This document shows positions 34,310 to 42,848 of a stretch of 46,748 nucleotides of DNA, piece after piece; position 1 is the stretch's first letter; the number at the start of each line of letters is the position of its first letter. The stretch is from Alphaproteobacteria bacterium. GTDB taxonomy: Bacteria; Pseudomonadota; Alphaproteobacteria; RF32; CAG-239. The stretch spans positions 1-46,748 of the forward strand of contig JAEEYV010000028.1 of assembly GCA_016288295.1 (NCBI GenBank), read 5' to 3'. The notes beneath the pieces are model-generated. The model was given only the letters and a program-made list of their open reading frames with translations, was not told where the DNA came from and ran no database searches. The translations under genes were made by a program, and so were the position numbers.

Positions 34310-35146
34310 TCATTTTATGATTGATTTTCTAACCTTATCAAAAGCCATAAGTTCCGAGATAACTCGTTTCATATCACTCAAATAAATACTGTTCGGACCA
34401 TCAGATAAAGCTTTATCCGGATTATCATGAGTTTCCATAAACACTGCTGCGACTCCGACTGCTACCGCAGCTCTCGCCAATACCGGAGCCATCTCACGGT
34501 TTCCTCCTGACTTTCCGCCCAATCCTCCTGGCTGTTGTACGGAGTGAGTAGCATCAAATATAATCGGGCAGCCTGTATCGTTGGCCATCTGAGGAAAAGC
34601 TCGCATATCAGTTATCAAAGTATTATAACCAAACGACGTTCCCCTTTCGGTCAAACAAACTTTATCATTTCCCGAATCAACAGCTTTTATAACCAAGTGC
34701 TTCATATCCCACGGAGCCAAAAACTGTCCTTTTTTAATATTAATAACTTTTCCTGTCTTTGCAGCCGCTACAACCAAATCAGTTTGTCGGCACAAAAATG
34801 CCGGAATTTGCAATATATCGACATATTGGGCCGCAATTGCACATTGTTCACGTTCATGAATATCGGTTACAATCGGACAATTATACAGTTTTTTAATTTC
34901 CTCAAACGTGCGCATTCCTTCTTCAATTCCAACCCCGCGAGGAGAATTGAGAGAGGTGCGATTTGCCTTATCAAAAGAAGCCTTAAATATGTAATTAATT
35001 CCTAGTTCTTTGGTAATTTCGACCATATGCCCTGCAATATCAATCGCATGTTGACGACTTTCAATTTGGCACGGACCTGCAATAATCGCTATTGGCAACT
35101 CATTACCAATTTCAAAATTACCTATTTTAATTTTTTTCTGTTCCAT
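34310..35146 (-). CDS. kdsA: 3-deoxy-8-phosphooctulonate synthase
   Basis: A 278-residue protein. Condenses phosphoenolpyruvate and arabinose 5-phosphate to KDO 8-phosphate for LPS core. Motifs: IAGPCQIESRQHA, FKASFDKANRTS, GFDATHSVQ-type IFDATHSVQQPGG, FMETHDNPDKALSDGPN. Cys26 in GPCQIES marks the metal-dependent class; the other ligands are the His in DATHSV and the Glu and Asp in METH...SDGPN. AAGGAG precedes the ATG. Last gene of the tpiA-secG-pyrG-pagP-kdsA run. Eno, the usual next gene, is absent. Confidence 0.96.
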   Translation of the reverse strand: MEQKKIKIGNFEIGNELPIAIIAGPCQIESRQHAIDIAGHMVEITKELGINYIFKASFDKANRTSLNSPRGVGIEEGMRTFEEIKKLYNCPIVTDIHEREQCAIAAQYVDILQIPAFLCRQTDLVVAAAKTGKVINIKKGQFLAPWDMKHLVIKAVDSGNDKVCLTERGTSFGYNTLITDMRAFPQMANDTGCPIIFDATHSVQQPGGLGGKSGGNREMAPVLARAAVAVGVAAVFMETHDNPDKALSDGPNSIYLSDMKRVISELMAFDKVRKSIIK

Positions 35147-35169
35147 AATCTCAACTCCTTCTCAAGAGG

Positions 35170-35718
35170 TTAAAATGAAAACTTCAACCACATAAACAAC
35201 ACATTACCGTCATTCTTAATCCCCGGTACATATGCTGCCTGCAGCGAAAAACGATCATAACTTATACTGGCAATCGGCAATGGCAATGGCACCGGAACAT
35301 AGGCATATTCATGACGTTGTGTAAAACCCAACGTATACCCTAACCCAAATCTCCACAAACCATCATCCGACAAACTCCAATTATACTGATATGCATAACC
35401 GAAATAAGTTTCTAAATAAAAATTTGAATCCTTAAACGCCATGGCATAAAGACCGTGCCACTCATTACCATCCCACAGCCCCTTACCCAAACCGAAGCCC
35501 CAGGCTTCTTCATTGTATTTCTTTACATGATCGCTGTCATATGCCAAACGATTATGCCAAGCATAAAAGGGTACATACGCTTCCAATCTGCCGCAATGCC
35601 AGGTATCAGCTATATTATATTTCAAATTATCATACCACCTGCTCCACTCAAAAGCCTGAGTTTTAATAGGAAGCAAAGTTAATAATGCAAATACAAAAAT
35701 ATATTTATTTAATTTCAT
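35170..35718 (-). CDS. pagP: Lipid A palmitoyltransferase PagP
   Basis: A 182-residue protein with signal peptide (MKLNKYIFVFALLTLLPIKTQA). An outer-membrane eight-strand barrel that moves palmitate from phospholipid to lipid A, often giving resistance to cationic peptides. Family signatures are strong: VPFYAWHNRLAYD, KYNEEAWGFGLGKGLWD, WHGLYAMAFKDSNF, VPVPLPLPIASISYDRFSLQ, AYVPGIKNDGNVLFMWLKFSF. His55, Asp97 and Ser98 correspond to the E. coli catalytic His33/Asp76/Ser77. AAGG precedes the ATG. It sits between pyrG and kdsA, where most alphaproteobacteria have nothing, and 23 bases from kdsA, so it is probably cotranscribed with KDO synthesis. Confidence 0.93.
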   Translation of the reverse strand: MKLNKYIFVFALLTLLPIKTQAFEWSRWYDNLKYNIADTWHCGRLEAYVPFYAWHNRLAYDSDHVKKYNEEAWGFGLGKGLWDGNEWHGLYAMAFKDSNFYLETYFGYAYQYNWSLSDDGLWRFGLGYTLGFTQRHEYAYVPVPLPLPIASISYDRFSLQAAYVPGIKNDGNVLFMWLKFSF

Positions 35719-35736
35719 GATCAGCCTTATTAGTCA

Positions 35737-37383
35737 CTAGATTAATCTGCTGTTATCAATTGCCGCCTTAACAAAAGCAACAAACAACGGATGCGGCTCA
35801 AAAGGCTTTGATTTCAATTCAGGATGAAATTGTACACCAATAAACCATGGATGTTCCGGCCTTTCTACAATTTCAGGCAATTTACCATCCGGAGATTTTC
35901 CGCTGATAACCATACCCGCTTTTTTCAAAACCGGCTCATATTTTATATTAACTTCATAACGATGACGATGACGTTCGCTAATCTTTTTACAACCATAAAT
36001 TTGATAGGCTTTGGATTTTTCATCCAACACCGTCGGATAAGCTCCTAATCTCATAGTTCCACCCAAATCACCGTCTTTATGACGAATCTGCTTTGCACCG
36101 TCCTTATCCCATTCTGTCATCAGTCCCACAACAGCCTCACAATCATCAGAAAGCTCGCTGCTGTTGGCATTTTTAATACCTGCAATGTTACGCATTGTTT
36201 CAATAACCGCCATTTGCATACCGAAACAAATTCCTAAATAAGGAATATTATGCTCACGTGCATATTGGGCTGCTGCTATTTTTCCTTCTGTTCCTCTATT
36301 ACCGAAACCACCTGGTACCAAAATTGCACTAACATCGTTCAATAATTCATCAGCCCCGTGTTCTTCAACATCTCCAGCATCAATCCACTTGATTTTTACC
36401 TTAAATCGATTGGCCAAACCACCGTGCGTTAAAGCTTCTGCCAAAGATTTATAAGCCTCCTGCAACTGATATTTTCCAACAATCGCAATTTTTACTTCAC
36501 CTTCCGGATTTTGCATAACTTCTTCAATATGCTTCCATTTTTCAAGATTAGGCTTTGTTTTTGTTTCAAGTCCGAAATATTTACATACCTGATAATCCAT
36601 TCCCTCTGCCGAATATGCCAACGGCACATGATAAATTGACTTTGCATCTAACGCCGCAATTACACATTCCTCCTTAACATTACAGAACAATGCGATTTTT
36701 TTTCTCTCATTTTGCGGGATTTCGATTTGTGAACGACAAAGAATTATATCCGGCTGAATACCATATTCTTGCAATTGTTTAACTGAGTGTTGTGTAGGTT
36801 TAGTCTTGAGCTCTCCTGCCGTTGGAATATAAGGCAATAGTGTCAAATGCACAAACATTGTACGATCGCGTCCCAATTCATAGGCCAACTGACGAATTGA
36901 CTCCAAATACGGTTGTCCTTCAATATCACCAACCGTACCACCAATTTCACACAAAACAAAATCCTCATCCGTAATGTCATCAAGAATAAACTCTTTAATC
37001 TCATTTGTAACATGCGGAATAACCTGAATTGTTGCTCCCAAATAATCTCCATGACGTTCTTTATCCAACACTCTCTGATAAATCTTACCACTGGTAACAC
37101 TATCATGTTTAGTTGCGGGAATACCGGAAAAACGCTCATAATGTCCTAAATCCAAATCAGCTTCCGTCCCATCATCAGTAACATATACTTCGCCATGTTG
37201 ACACGGATTCATTGTTCCGGGATCAACGTTCAAATAAGGATCAAGCTTACGTAATCTTACCTTAAATCCCCTAGCCTGCAACAACGCCGCCAAACAAGCC
37301 GAGGCCAAACCTTTGCCCAACGACGAAACCACACCACCGGTAATAAAAATAAATTTTGTTTTTTTACTTGATTTTTCAGACAT
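35737..37383 (-). CDS. pyrG: CTP synthase
   Basis: A 548-residue protein. Converts UTP to CTP with glutamine nitrogen. The N-terminal synthase domain has [17 protein letters not shown] (P-loop), [31 protein letters not shown] and [14 protein letters not shown]. The C-terminal glutaminase has [17 protein letters not shown] with catalytic Cys386, and the His/Glu pair in VQFHPELKS. Usual length, no anomalies. Gap of 85 bases from secG, containing a hairpin. Confidence 0.98.
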   Translation of the reverse strand: MSEKSSKKTKFIFITGGVVSSLGKGLASACLAALLQARGFKVRLRKLDPYLNVDPGTMNPCQHGEVYVTDDGTEADLDLGHYERFSGIPATKHDSVTSGKIYQRVLDKERHGDYLGATIQVIPHVTNEIKEFILDDITDEDFVLCEIGGTVGDIEGQPYLESIRQLAYELGRDRTMFVHLTLLPYIPTAGELKTKPTQHSVKQLQEYGIQPDIILCRSQIEIPQNERKKIALFCNVKEECVIAALDAKSIYHVPLAYSAEGMDYQVCKYFGLETKTKPNLEKWKHIEEVMQNPEGEVKIAIVGKYQLQEAYKSLAEALTHGGLANRFKVKIKWIDAGDVEEHGADELLNDVSAILVPGGFGNRGTEGKIAAAQYAREHNIPYLGICFGMQMAVIETMRNIAGIKNANSSELSDDCEAVVGLMTEWDKDGAKQIRHKDGDLGGTMRLGAYPTVLDEKSKAYQIYGCKKISERHRHRYEVNIKYEPVLKKAGMVISGKSPDGKLPEIVERPEHPWFIGVQFHPELKSKPFEPHPLFVAFVKAAIDNSRLI

Positions 37384-37416
37384 TTAACAACACCATCTTA
37401 TAGTTTAAAAGCGACA

Positions 37417-37442
37417 GGACACCTTACCCGAATAAGGTGTCC
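37417..37442 (-). terminator. Hairpin between secG and pyrG
   Basis: Perfect 10-bp stem GGACACCTTA with TAAGGTGTCC. On the minus strand a weak tail (TGTCGCTTTT) follows, so it may be a partial terminator that lowers read-through from tpiA-secG into pyrG. Confidence 0.55.
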
Positions 37443-37468
37443 CATATTTCATCCGCATAATTCATCAA

Positions 37469-37783
37469 CTATTTCTCTGCCACCGGAGCAACAGGAACAC
37501 TTTGCTGTACAGGAACTTGTTCAACAATAGATTTAGTTACTTTTTGAGTAGAATTATTTTTATAATACAAGGACAAAGACATACTTGTAATAAAGAACAA
37601 TGTTGCCAATATGGCTGTTGCTCTGGTTAAAAAATTTCCTGTTCCTCTGGCTGTCAAAAAGCTTGAAGCTCCATTACCGCCACCCAAGCCGTCCAAAGCT
37701 CCGCCCGAAGAACGTTGCAACAAAATAAACGCAACCAAAAAAATTGCAATCATCAAATGTAACACTAACAAAACTGTACTCAT
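37469..37783 (-). CDS. secG: Preprotein translocase subunit SecG
   Basis: A 104-residue protein with two membrane helices (VLLVLHLMIAIFLVAFILLQ and TAILATLFFITSMSLSLYY) joined by a Gly/Ser-rich loop with the family signature LLQRSSGGALDGLGGG. It assists SecYE protein export. The Val/Pro-rich tail (VPVQQSVPVAPVAEK) is variable in the family. It lies 17 bases after tpiA, the standard alphaproteobacterial arrangement. Confidence 0.95.
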   Translation of the reverse strand: MSTVLLVLHLMIAIFLVAFILLQRSSGGALDGLGGGNGASSFLTARGTGNFLTRATAILATLFFITSMSLSLYYKNNSTQKVTKSIVEQVPVQQSVPVAPVAEK

Positions 37784-37800
37784 TATTTATTCCTTTTCAA

Positions 37801-38559
37801 TTAACAAACTGTTTTCGCAATAGCCATAAAGTCTTGCGCTTTCAGGCTTGCGCCACCGATTAAAGCTCCATCGACATCTGGCAAAGACAAAAATTCTTTG
37901 GCATTGCTTGGTTTTACTGATCCGCCATATAAAATACGCATTTTATTGGCAACAGATTTACCCAATTTTTTGGCCAAAACCGCACGTACAGCAGCATGAA
38001 CTTCTTCCACATCTTTTGCGGTTGGTGTTTTGCCGGTACCTATTGCCCAAACCGGTTCATAAGCAATTACGGTGTTTGAAGCATCGGCATTTGCCGGAAC
38101 CGAACCCAAAATCTGTTTAGAGCAAACATCAATTGTTTTGCCCTCATCACGTTGTTTTTCAGTTTCACCAATACAAATAATAGTTTTTAACCCGTTTTCA
38201 TAAGCAGCTGCGGCCTTTTTAGCAACCAGTTCATTACTTTCGTTATGATCGGCCCTTCTTTCTGAATGTCCCAGAATAACATATCCGCATCCCAAATCTT
38301 TCAGCATTGCCGGACTGATATCACCGGTATGAGCTCCCTTTACTGCAAAATGGGCATCCTGCGCACCGAGAGCTACTTTAGCCCCACGCAATGCCTTTTT
38401 TGCCGAATATAACAAAGTATATGGCGGACAAACCAAAAATTCACACTGTGGCTTGCTCATTTTTTTTACTTCTGCAGCTACGTCTTTAGCAAGTTTTACA
38501 CCGTCTTCCAACTGTCCATTCATTTTCCAGTTGCCGGCAATCAAAATCTTTCTGGCCAT
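37801..38559 (-). CDS. tpiA: Triosephosphate isomerase
   Basis: A 252-residue protein. Interconverts dihydroxyacetone phosphate and glyceraldehyde 3-phosphate. ILIAGNWKMNG with catalytic Lys, His98 in ILGHSERR, Glu168 in IAYEPVWAIGTGK, loop 6 and the phosphate-binding YGGSVKPSNA and LIGGASL. ATG 38559 chosen because GAGG lies nine bases before it; the frame to 38574 uses TTG. First gene of the operon, divergent from the ppiD-like gene. Confidence 0.97.
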   Translation of the reverse strand: MARKILIAGNWKMNGQLEDGVKLAKDVAAEVKKMSKPQCEFLVCPPYTLLYSAKKALRGAKVALGAQDAHFAVKGAHTGDISPAMLKDLGCGYVILGHSERRADHNESNELVAKKAAAAYENGLKTIICIGETEKQRDEGKTIDVCSKQILGSVPANADASNTVIAYEPVWAIGTGKTPTAKDVEEVHAAVRAVLAKKLGKSVANKMRILYGGSVKPSNAKEFLSLPDVDGALIGGASLKAQDFMAIAKTVC

Positions 38560-38655
38560 AATAAAAATCCTCAATCATTTAACGTTGCCACCCTTTTAGC
38601 ACACTAAAAATATATTTTCCAGTTTAAAAAACTTTTCAACACCAATATTTTGTAA

Positions 38656-38683
38656 TTGCATAAAATGACAAATCAATTATATT
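38656..38683 (+). promoter_or_regulatory. Promoter of the ppiD-like gene
   Basis: TTGCAT (38656-38661), 16 bases, TATATT (38678-38683). The nearby TTGACA at 38682-38687 has no -10 at proper spacing. Confidence 0.45.
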
Positions 38684-38716
38684 GACACCCAGTTGAATAA
38701 TTTTAAGGACAAAAAA

Positions 38717-40555
38717 ATGATTACTAAATTACGCCAAGCTCAGGATTCATGGATCGCCAAGCTTATCTTTGCACTCACCGCATTGAGCTTTATGTCATTG
38801 TTCGGTATCTCCGGTTATCTTAACCGTGCTGCGGCCAACCCTGCTGTTATAAAAGTAAATGACAACAAAATCAGCCTTGCTGAGTTTAATATGCAGCTTG
38901 AAGAGCAGATTCGCACCGCACGCCGTCTTTTTGGCGACAATTTAGAAATCACCGATGAAATGCGTAACGCCATGGCCTCAGAATTGGTTCAAAAAAACTT
39001 GAGTGAACTTATTACTAAAGAAACAGCCAGAAAACAACATATCTACATTGGCAACAACCTCATCGGCAACATCATCAAATTTCAACCGCAATTCTTTAAT
39101 GATAACGGTCAATTTGATATGTATTTGTTCAAAAATTTCCTGTTCTCAACCAATTTTACCGAACAAAAATATGTTGAAACCCTCCGTAATGATTTAATTA
39201 AGAGCTTTTTAATCAGCAACCCGGTTAGCAACATCAAAGCTTCTAAAGTCCTCACAGACTTGACTGCCAAAGCCGAAGGTCAGCGTAAAATTTTCAAATA
39301 TATAGAAATTGATCCGTCAACCGTAAAAGTTGATCGCTCAATTACTGCTGAAGAGATAGAGCAATATTACAATGATTTTGGAGCCGAATTTATTGCTCCT
39401 GAAACTCGTGATATTACTGTACTTGAGCTCACCTTTGAAGATATTGCCAAACAAATCAAAATCAGCGATGAAGAAATTTCCGAATTTTATAAAAACAACA
39501 TTGCCCGTTTTGAAACACCTGAAACACGCCAAATTTCACAAATGATTTTTGATGACGAAGAAACAGCTCGCAAAGCCTCTAAAGAATTAAGCAATGGTGC
39601 CGATTTTTATGCGACGGCTCAAAAATTCGCCAACCAAACCAAAGAAGATACTGATTTAGGTTTTGTTGCCAAAGATAATTTAATTGCTGAAATTGCTGAT
39701 GATGTTTTTGCCGCCAAAATTGGTACTGTTGTTGGTCCGGTTCAATCAGATCTCGGTTGGCATATTATGAAAGTACAAAATATCAAATCAGGCTCAAAAA
39801 CCGATCCTCAAGTAGCCAGATCCCAAATTATTGAAGCCTTAAGCACCGAAAAAGCTTATGAAGATGCTTATGAAATCACCAAAGATATTGATGACAAAAT
39901 CGGAGCCGGTGCCACCCTTGAAGATATAGCTAAGGAACTCGGTATTTCACTAAAAACCGTAAAAGGACTTCCCGGAGAAGATACCGAATCTCCTTATACA
40001 GAAACTGCATATTCTTACAATCAGGGCGAGATATCTCAAGCCACGGAAAGCGATCACGGATTTATGTTTGTCCGTATTGACAATGTTACCGACTCTCATC
40101 AGCTTGACATGGCTACAGCCACACCCAAAATTAAGCAGATGTGGGCCGAAAACGAAAAATCAGCCATTGCTCAAGAAATTATCAATGATGTCATGAACGA
40201 CCTTGAAAGTGGCGATAAAATAGACGAGATAGCTCATCGCTATCACCTCAAAGTCAATACCACAAACGCTCTTACTCGTAGTCAAAATTTTGCTAACCTA
40301 AAACAAGCTCAAATGCTTGAGTTGTTCAACGATAAAAATAATATCGGTAAACAATTTTCTGTTGGTGACAAAACAATTATCGCTGTTATTGACAGCAATG
40401 CTTCTCCCCGTGAATTATCTGAACAAGATATGGATATTATCAACCGTCGTCTCAGTCTTGATCTCAGACAGGAAGCCTCTTCTCAGTTGATTAACAGCTA
40501 TGGCAACAAATATGATGTCAGAGTAAAATATCGTCAACTCGGACTTGAAGACTAA
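38717..40555 (+). CDS. PpiD-like membrane-anchored periplasmic foldase (SurA_N/PPIC)
   Basis: A 612-residue protein. One N-terminal membrane helix (LIFALTALSFMSLFGISGYL) anchors a periplasmic SurA_N-like chaperone region (VNDNKISLAEFNMQLEEQIR). A parvulin PPIC domain lies at about residues 265-355 (ETRQISQMIFDDEETARKAS, LGFVAKDNLIAEIADDVFAA, VQSDLGWHIMKV). The C-terminal chaperone part resumes after it. It helps outer-membrane proteins fold after SecYEG exit. ATG 38717 is set by AAGGA. Divergence from tpiA is a typical alphaproteobacterial arrangement. Confidence 0.9.
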   Translation: MITKLRQAQDSWIAKLIFALTALSFMSLFGISGYLNRAAANPAVIKVNDNKISLAEFNMQLEEQIRTARRLFGDNLEITDEMRNAMASELVQKNLSELITKETARKQHIYIGNNLIGNIIKFQPQFFNDNGQFDMYLFKNFLFSTNFTEQKYVETLRNDLIKSFLISNPVSNIKASKVLTDLTAKAEGQRKIFKYIEIDPSTVKVDRSITAEEIEQYYNDFGAEFIAPETRDITVLELTFEDIAKQIKISDEEISEFYKNNIARFETPETRQISQMIFDDEETARKASKELSNGADFYATAQKFANQTKEDTDLGFVAKDNLIAEIADDVFAAKIGTVVGPVQSDLGWHIMKVQNIKSGSKTDPQVARSQIIEALSTEKAYEDAYEITKDIDDKIGAGATLEDIAKELGISLKTVKGLPGEDTESPYTETAYSYNQGEISQATESDHGFMFVRIDNVTDSHQLDMATATPKIKQMWAENEKSAIAQEIINDVMNDLESGDKIDEIAHRYHLKVNTTNALTRSQNFANLKQAQMLELFNDKNNIGKQFSVGDKTIIAVIDSNASPRELSEQDMDIINRRLSLDLRQEASSQLINSYGNKYDVRVKYRQLGLED

Positions 40556-40574
40556 TTGCTCATAGTCATAACAA

Positions 40575-40609
40575 CAGAAGCGGTTGCCCCACAAAGGCAA
40601 CCGCTTCTG
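40575..40609. terminator. Strong hairpin between convergent genes
   Basis: Perfect 14-bp stem: arms 40575-40588 and 40596-40609, loop CCACAAA. It lacks a long T-run on either side but is well placed to end both transcripts. Confidence 0.7.
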
Positions 40610-40621
40610 CATTCAGTAAAA

Positions 40622-41029
40622 TCATTTCATCTTCAACATCGAAACATACCCTGACACAAACTCCGGTATCACAAACAGCAAATCCGGATTTGTATCACAA
40701 GCATAAATGACCTGTGCCCACAGTCCAGCATATACCATATCCGAGGAGGCAACAAAACTTTCATTAACATTGTCATGCCAAAGTGTTTGCAGTTTTTGTT
40801 GCTTGTCTTGAGGCATTGCCTTCACTACTTGTTTCGTGAGGATATCTTTACACCAGTTTAACAGATAATCCCTATAAAGCCCTTTAACAGTCGGCTTCCA
40901 ATAAGTATCTTCAAAGATGTTAATAAATGTCTCGTTCATCCATGGAGATATTCCCATTCTTTGCATTGTTGCACGCTCAATCTCCATTGCCGCAAGCACA
41001 TTTCTAGGTAAAAGTCTTTTACTTTTCAT
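40622..41029 (-). CDS. Orphan protein of unknown function, 135 residues
   Basis: A soluble, mainly helical protein with many Trp, Met and Asp: MKSKRLLPRNVLAAMEIERA, GISPWMNETFINIFEDTYW, LYRDYLLNWCKDILTKQVV, LLFVIPEFVSGYVSML. No signal peptide or membrane helix. Own promoter (41070-41097) and 3' hairpin. No family recognised. It is the last gene of the minus-strand array and, unlike its three upstream neighbours, is not a membrane protein. Confidence 0.6.
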   Translation of the reverse strand: MKSKRLLPRNVLAAMEIERATMQRMGISPWMNETFINIFEDTYWKPTVKGLYRDYLLNWCKDILTKQVVKAMPQDKQQKLQTLWHDNVNESFVASSDMVYAGLWAQVIYACDTNPDLLFVIPEFVSGYVSMLKMK

Positions 41030-41069
41030 ATTTGTTATAATTTTATAATAATCAAAATCTCAACTCGCA

Positions 41070-41097
41070 GTATTATCAAAAATATCTTTTATGTCAA
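41070..41097 (-). promoter_or_regulatory. Promoter of the 135-residue orphan gene
   Basis: On the minus strand TTGACA (41097-41092), 16 bases, TAATAC (41075-41070). Confidence 0.6.
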
Positions 41098-41117
41098 TAG
41101 GTTACAACTCTTCACAT

Positions 41118-41156
41118 ACCAAAACCGCCCCTTCTTTACGGAGAGGCGGTTTCGGT
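41118..41156 (-). terminator. Array hairpin (a)
   Basis: AAACCGCC (41122-41129) with GGCGGTTT (41145-41152) plus flanking pairs. On the minus strand it ends GGCGGTTTTGGT. Near-copy of the hairpins at 41654 and 42201. Confidence 0.8.
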
Positions 41157-41164
41157 TAACAGAA

Positions 41165-41584
41165 TTATTTTTTAGTGAATCTTCGAATGTTCACTCCAAT
41201 TGCCCACAAAGGAAGGGTAAACATAACGTAATAAAACCAGGGATGGCTAGGTTTGATAAAAAACAATACATCATATACACATACAGACGTAGAAATACTA
41301 TTCAAAATCGTAATTTGCATTGCATCGTACAGCTTTTTATACTTCTTATCTTTCAAAGCCTCGCCTGTCCACTCTTCAGAAAAATCCCAGAACGTTTCGA
41401 AAAAGACCCAGAACATTAAATACCAAAATATAGCAACTGGCCATATTTGATAAATTTTTTCGTGAAGCTGCATGCCCCAAGTATCCGCATGGATATATTG
41501 GAAAATACCCATTGCAACAATATGGAAACTAGCCCCAGCAACCGCCCCCACAAAAAACCAAAAATTTTTCTGTTTATCATCCAT
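41165..41584 (-). CDS. Small polytopic membrane protein of the array (paralogue A), 139 residues
   Basis: ATG 41584 (MDDKQKNFWFF) follows a TAGGT site. Four hydrophobic segments: FFVGAVAGASFHIVAMGIF; WPVAIFWYLMFWVFFETFW; a weaker one around ITILNSISTSVCVYDVLFFI; and WFYYVMFTLPLWAIGVNI. A charged patch (DFSEEWTGEALKDKKYKK) separates the halves; the end is basic (RRFTKK). The last 40 residues align with the two upstream neighbours around a P-x-W or PW turn before the final helix. No known family recognised. Confidence 0.65.
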   Translation of the reverse strand: MDDKQKNFWFFVGAVAGASFHIVAMGIFQYIHADTWGMQLHEKIYQIWPVAIFWYLMFWVFFETFWDFSEEWTGEALKDKKYKKLYDAMQITILNSISTSVCVYDVLFFIKPSHPWFYYVMFTLPLWAIGVNIRRFTKK

Positions 41585-41617
41585 AATACCTACAATAATT
41601 AACATTTGAACAATACC

Positions 41618-41646
41618 ATTGTAGCATTTTTTTCATAATGTGTCAA
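41618..41646 (-). promoter_or_regulatory. Promoter of paralogue A
   Basis: On the minus strand TTGACA (41646-41641), exactly 17 bases, TACAAT (41623-41618). Confidence 0.7.
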
Positions 41647-41653
41647 TATCCAT

Positions 41654-41694
41654 AACCAAAACCGCCCCTCCTTTACGGAGAGGCGGTTTCGGTT
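41654..41694 (-). terminator. Array hairpin (b)
   Basis: AACC plus AAACCGCC...CTCC paired with GGAG...GGCGGTTT plus GGTT, about 17 paired positions. The next promoter's -35 begins only 8 bases beyond it. Confidence 0.85.
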
Positions 41695-41713
41695 AAAGAA
41701 TTATTCAAGTTCG

Positions 41714-42115
41714 TCAATTTTTTTTCTTAACACGGTTGATATATGAGTATATTCCATATCCAGCCATCACGACCCATGGTATGATGACAATGGTATGGTA
41801 CACCCAGTCTGGCGTATCAAATACATAATCTACGAATATACCAATCCAGTATGCCCATACAATACCACATAATTCACTGATTGTGATTGGATTTATATCA
41901 TCTTCATCCAAAATATCCGTTAACATTTTGGCGATTAATACAAACCCCACAACAAAGGTGGAAATCCCATACACATCATTACCTTTTGCCGTTTCAGGAA
42001 GTGGAACTAAAATAGAAAACCAGAGGATAACCGCACTGATTAAGACTCCAATTTTCATCACCTTTATCACATCATTAAATACGATACCTAGCAAGGTTAA
42101 CTTTTTCTTTTCCAT
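41714..42115 (-). CDS. Small polytopic membrane protein of the array (paralogue B), 133 residues
   Basis: Four hydrophobic segments: KIGVLISAVILWFSILVPL; GISTFVVGFVLIAKMLTDIL; ELCGIVWAYWIGIFVDYVF; and WVYHTIVIIPWVVMAGYGIY. Acidic segment LDEDDINP in the middle, basic end (INRVKKKN). The motif VWAYWIG...TPDWVYH matches VWAYWLG...APNWLHY of paralogue C. AT-rich leader without a clear ribosome-binding site. Unknown function. Confidence 0.65.
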   Translation of the reverse strand: MEKKKLTLLGIVFNDVIKVMKIGVLISAVILWFSILVPLPETAKGNDVYGISTFVVGFVLIAKMLTDILDEDDINPITISELCGIVWAYWIGIFVDYVFDTPDWVYHTIVIIPWVVMAGYGIYSYINRVKKKN

Positions 42116-42154
42116 ACAATTAATTATTAAAACAATAATATTTATTACAACGTT

Positions 42155-42183
42155 ATACTAACATATTCTTGACAAAACGTCAA
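42155..42183 (-). promoter_or_regulatory. Promoter of paralogue B
   Basis: On the minus strand TTGACG (42183-42178), 17 bases, TAGTAT (42160-42155). The TTGACGTTTTGTCAA palindrome covers the -35, and the first eight spacer bases match those of the paralogue C promoter. Confidence 0.7.
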
Positions 42184-42200
42184 CAAAAAAAATCTTCCAT

Positions 42201-42239
42201 AACCAAAACCGCCCCTCCTTACGGAGAGGCGGTTTCGGT
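42201..42239 (-). terminator. Array hairpin (c)
   Basis: Same hairpin as (b) with a one-base-shorter loop. On the minus strand it is followed by ATGGAAGA and a run of eight T, then the next promoter. Confidence 0.88.
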
Positions 42240-42252
42240 ATTAAGAAAATTA

Positions 42253-42702
42253 CTAACTTTTTCTGAGCTCATCCATTTTTTTCTTGATGTGGTTGCAGTA
42301 TGCTTTCCCCATATGCCATACCAAAACATACACCGGAAGTGCTAGGATTGCATAGTGCAACCAGTTCGGTGCATGCAGCCAGTACTTTGCCGCCGCGCCG
42401 AGCCAATAAGCCCAGACGAATATGGGAACAATCTTAAACCCTAAAAAAGTAAGGTCCCAACCCAGTTCTCCCCAAGCCTCGAAGTAGAAGACTACAAACC
42501 ATACCGCTAAAAGTATGCCGATTACAACAGCATACCACATTGGTTCCGGTATTTGATTCATATCAAAGATTCGCCCAAACAACGGTAATAATCCAATAAT
42601 ACCCAGAACCTCAAACTTCCATCGTGCCAGTGGCTTGAGAACTTTAGCAATGATGCGGATATCATCACCAATTGCCCATAAAACATTCTTTAACATCTCC
42701 AT
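42253..42702 (-). CDS. Small polytopic membrane protein of the array (paralogue C), 149 residues
   Basis: Amphipathic start (MEMLKNVLWAIGDDIRIIAK), then hydrophobic segments around FEVLGIIGLLPLFGRIF, MWYAVVIGILLAVWFVVFYF, FKIVPIFVWAYWLGAAAKYW and WLHYAILALPVYVLVWHMG, with a basic end (HIKKKMDELRKS). Shares VWAYW[IL]G and the P-x-W turn with paralogue B, and the FYFEAW patch recalls VFFETF of paralogue A. Somewhat GC-richer than the surrounding genome. Unknown function. Confidence 0.65.
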   Translation of the reverse strand: MEMLKNVLWAIGDDIRIIAKVLKPLARWKFEVLGIIGLLPLFGRIFDMNQIPEPMWYAVVIGILLAVWFVVFYFEAWGELGWDLTFLGFKIVPIFVWAYWLGAAAKYWLHAPNWLHYAILALPVYVLVWHMGKAYCNHIKKKMDELRKS

Positions 42703-42749
42703 AAAGCTTCATATAATTATAAGGTTAATAATTCAAAATATCGAGTCTA

Positions 42750-42778
42750 ATACTAGCACAATTTTGACAAAACGTCAA
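42750..42778 (-). promoter_or_regulatory. Promoter of paralogue C
   Basis: On the minus strand TTGACG (42778-42773), 17 bases, TAGTAT (42755-42750). Shares the 15-base TTGACGTTTTGTCAA block with the paralogue B promoter. Confidence 0.7.
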
Positions 42779-42801
42779 CAAAAAAATCCTCATACGTCAA
42801 A

Positions 42802-42827
42802 ACAGCCTCTCCTTGCGGAGGGGCTGT
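42802..42827 (-). terminator. Array hairpin (d), diverged copy
   Basis: ACAGCC (42802-42807) with GGCTGT (42822-42827), inner CTCC with GGAG, loop TTGC. Followed on the minus strand by TTTTGACG and then a T-run and the next promoter. Confidence 0.82.
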
Positions 42828-42848
42828 CGTGTCCTAGTACATCTAAAT

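Noticed and set aside
41105..42240. Array hairpins as integron attC sites
   Set aside because: The ends show AAC...GTT but not full RYYYAAC/GTTRRRY cores; the stems are near-perfect and end in T-rich tails on the minus strand like terminators. No integron integrase is in the window.
41105..42830. CRISPR array
   Set aside because: Repeats are hairpin terminators spaced by whole genes (about 500 bases), not 25-40-base repeats with short spacers.
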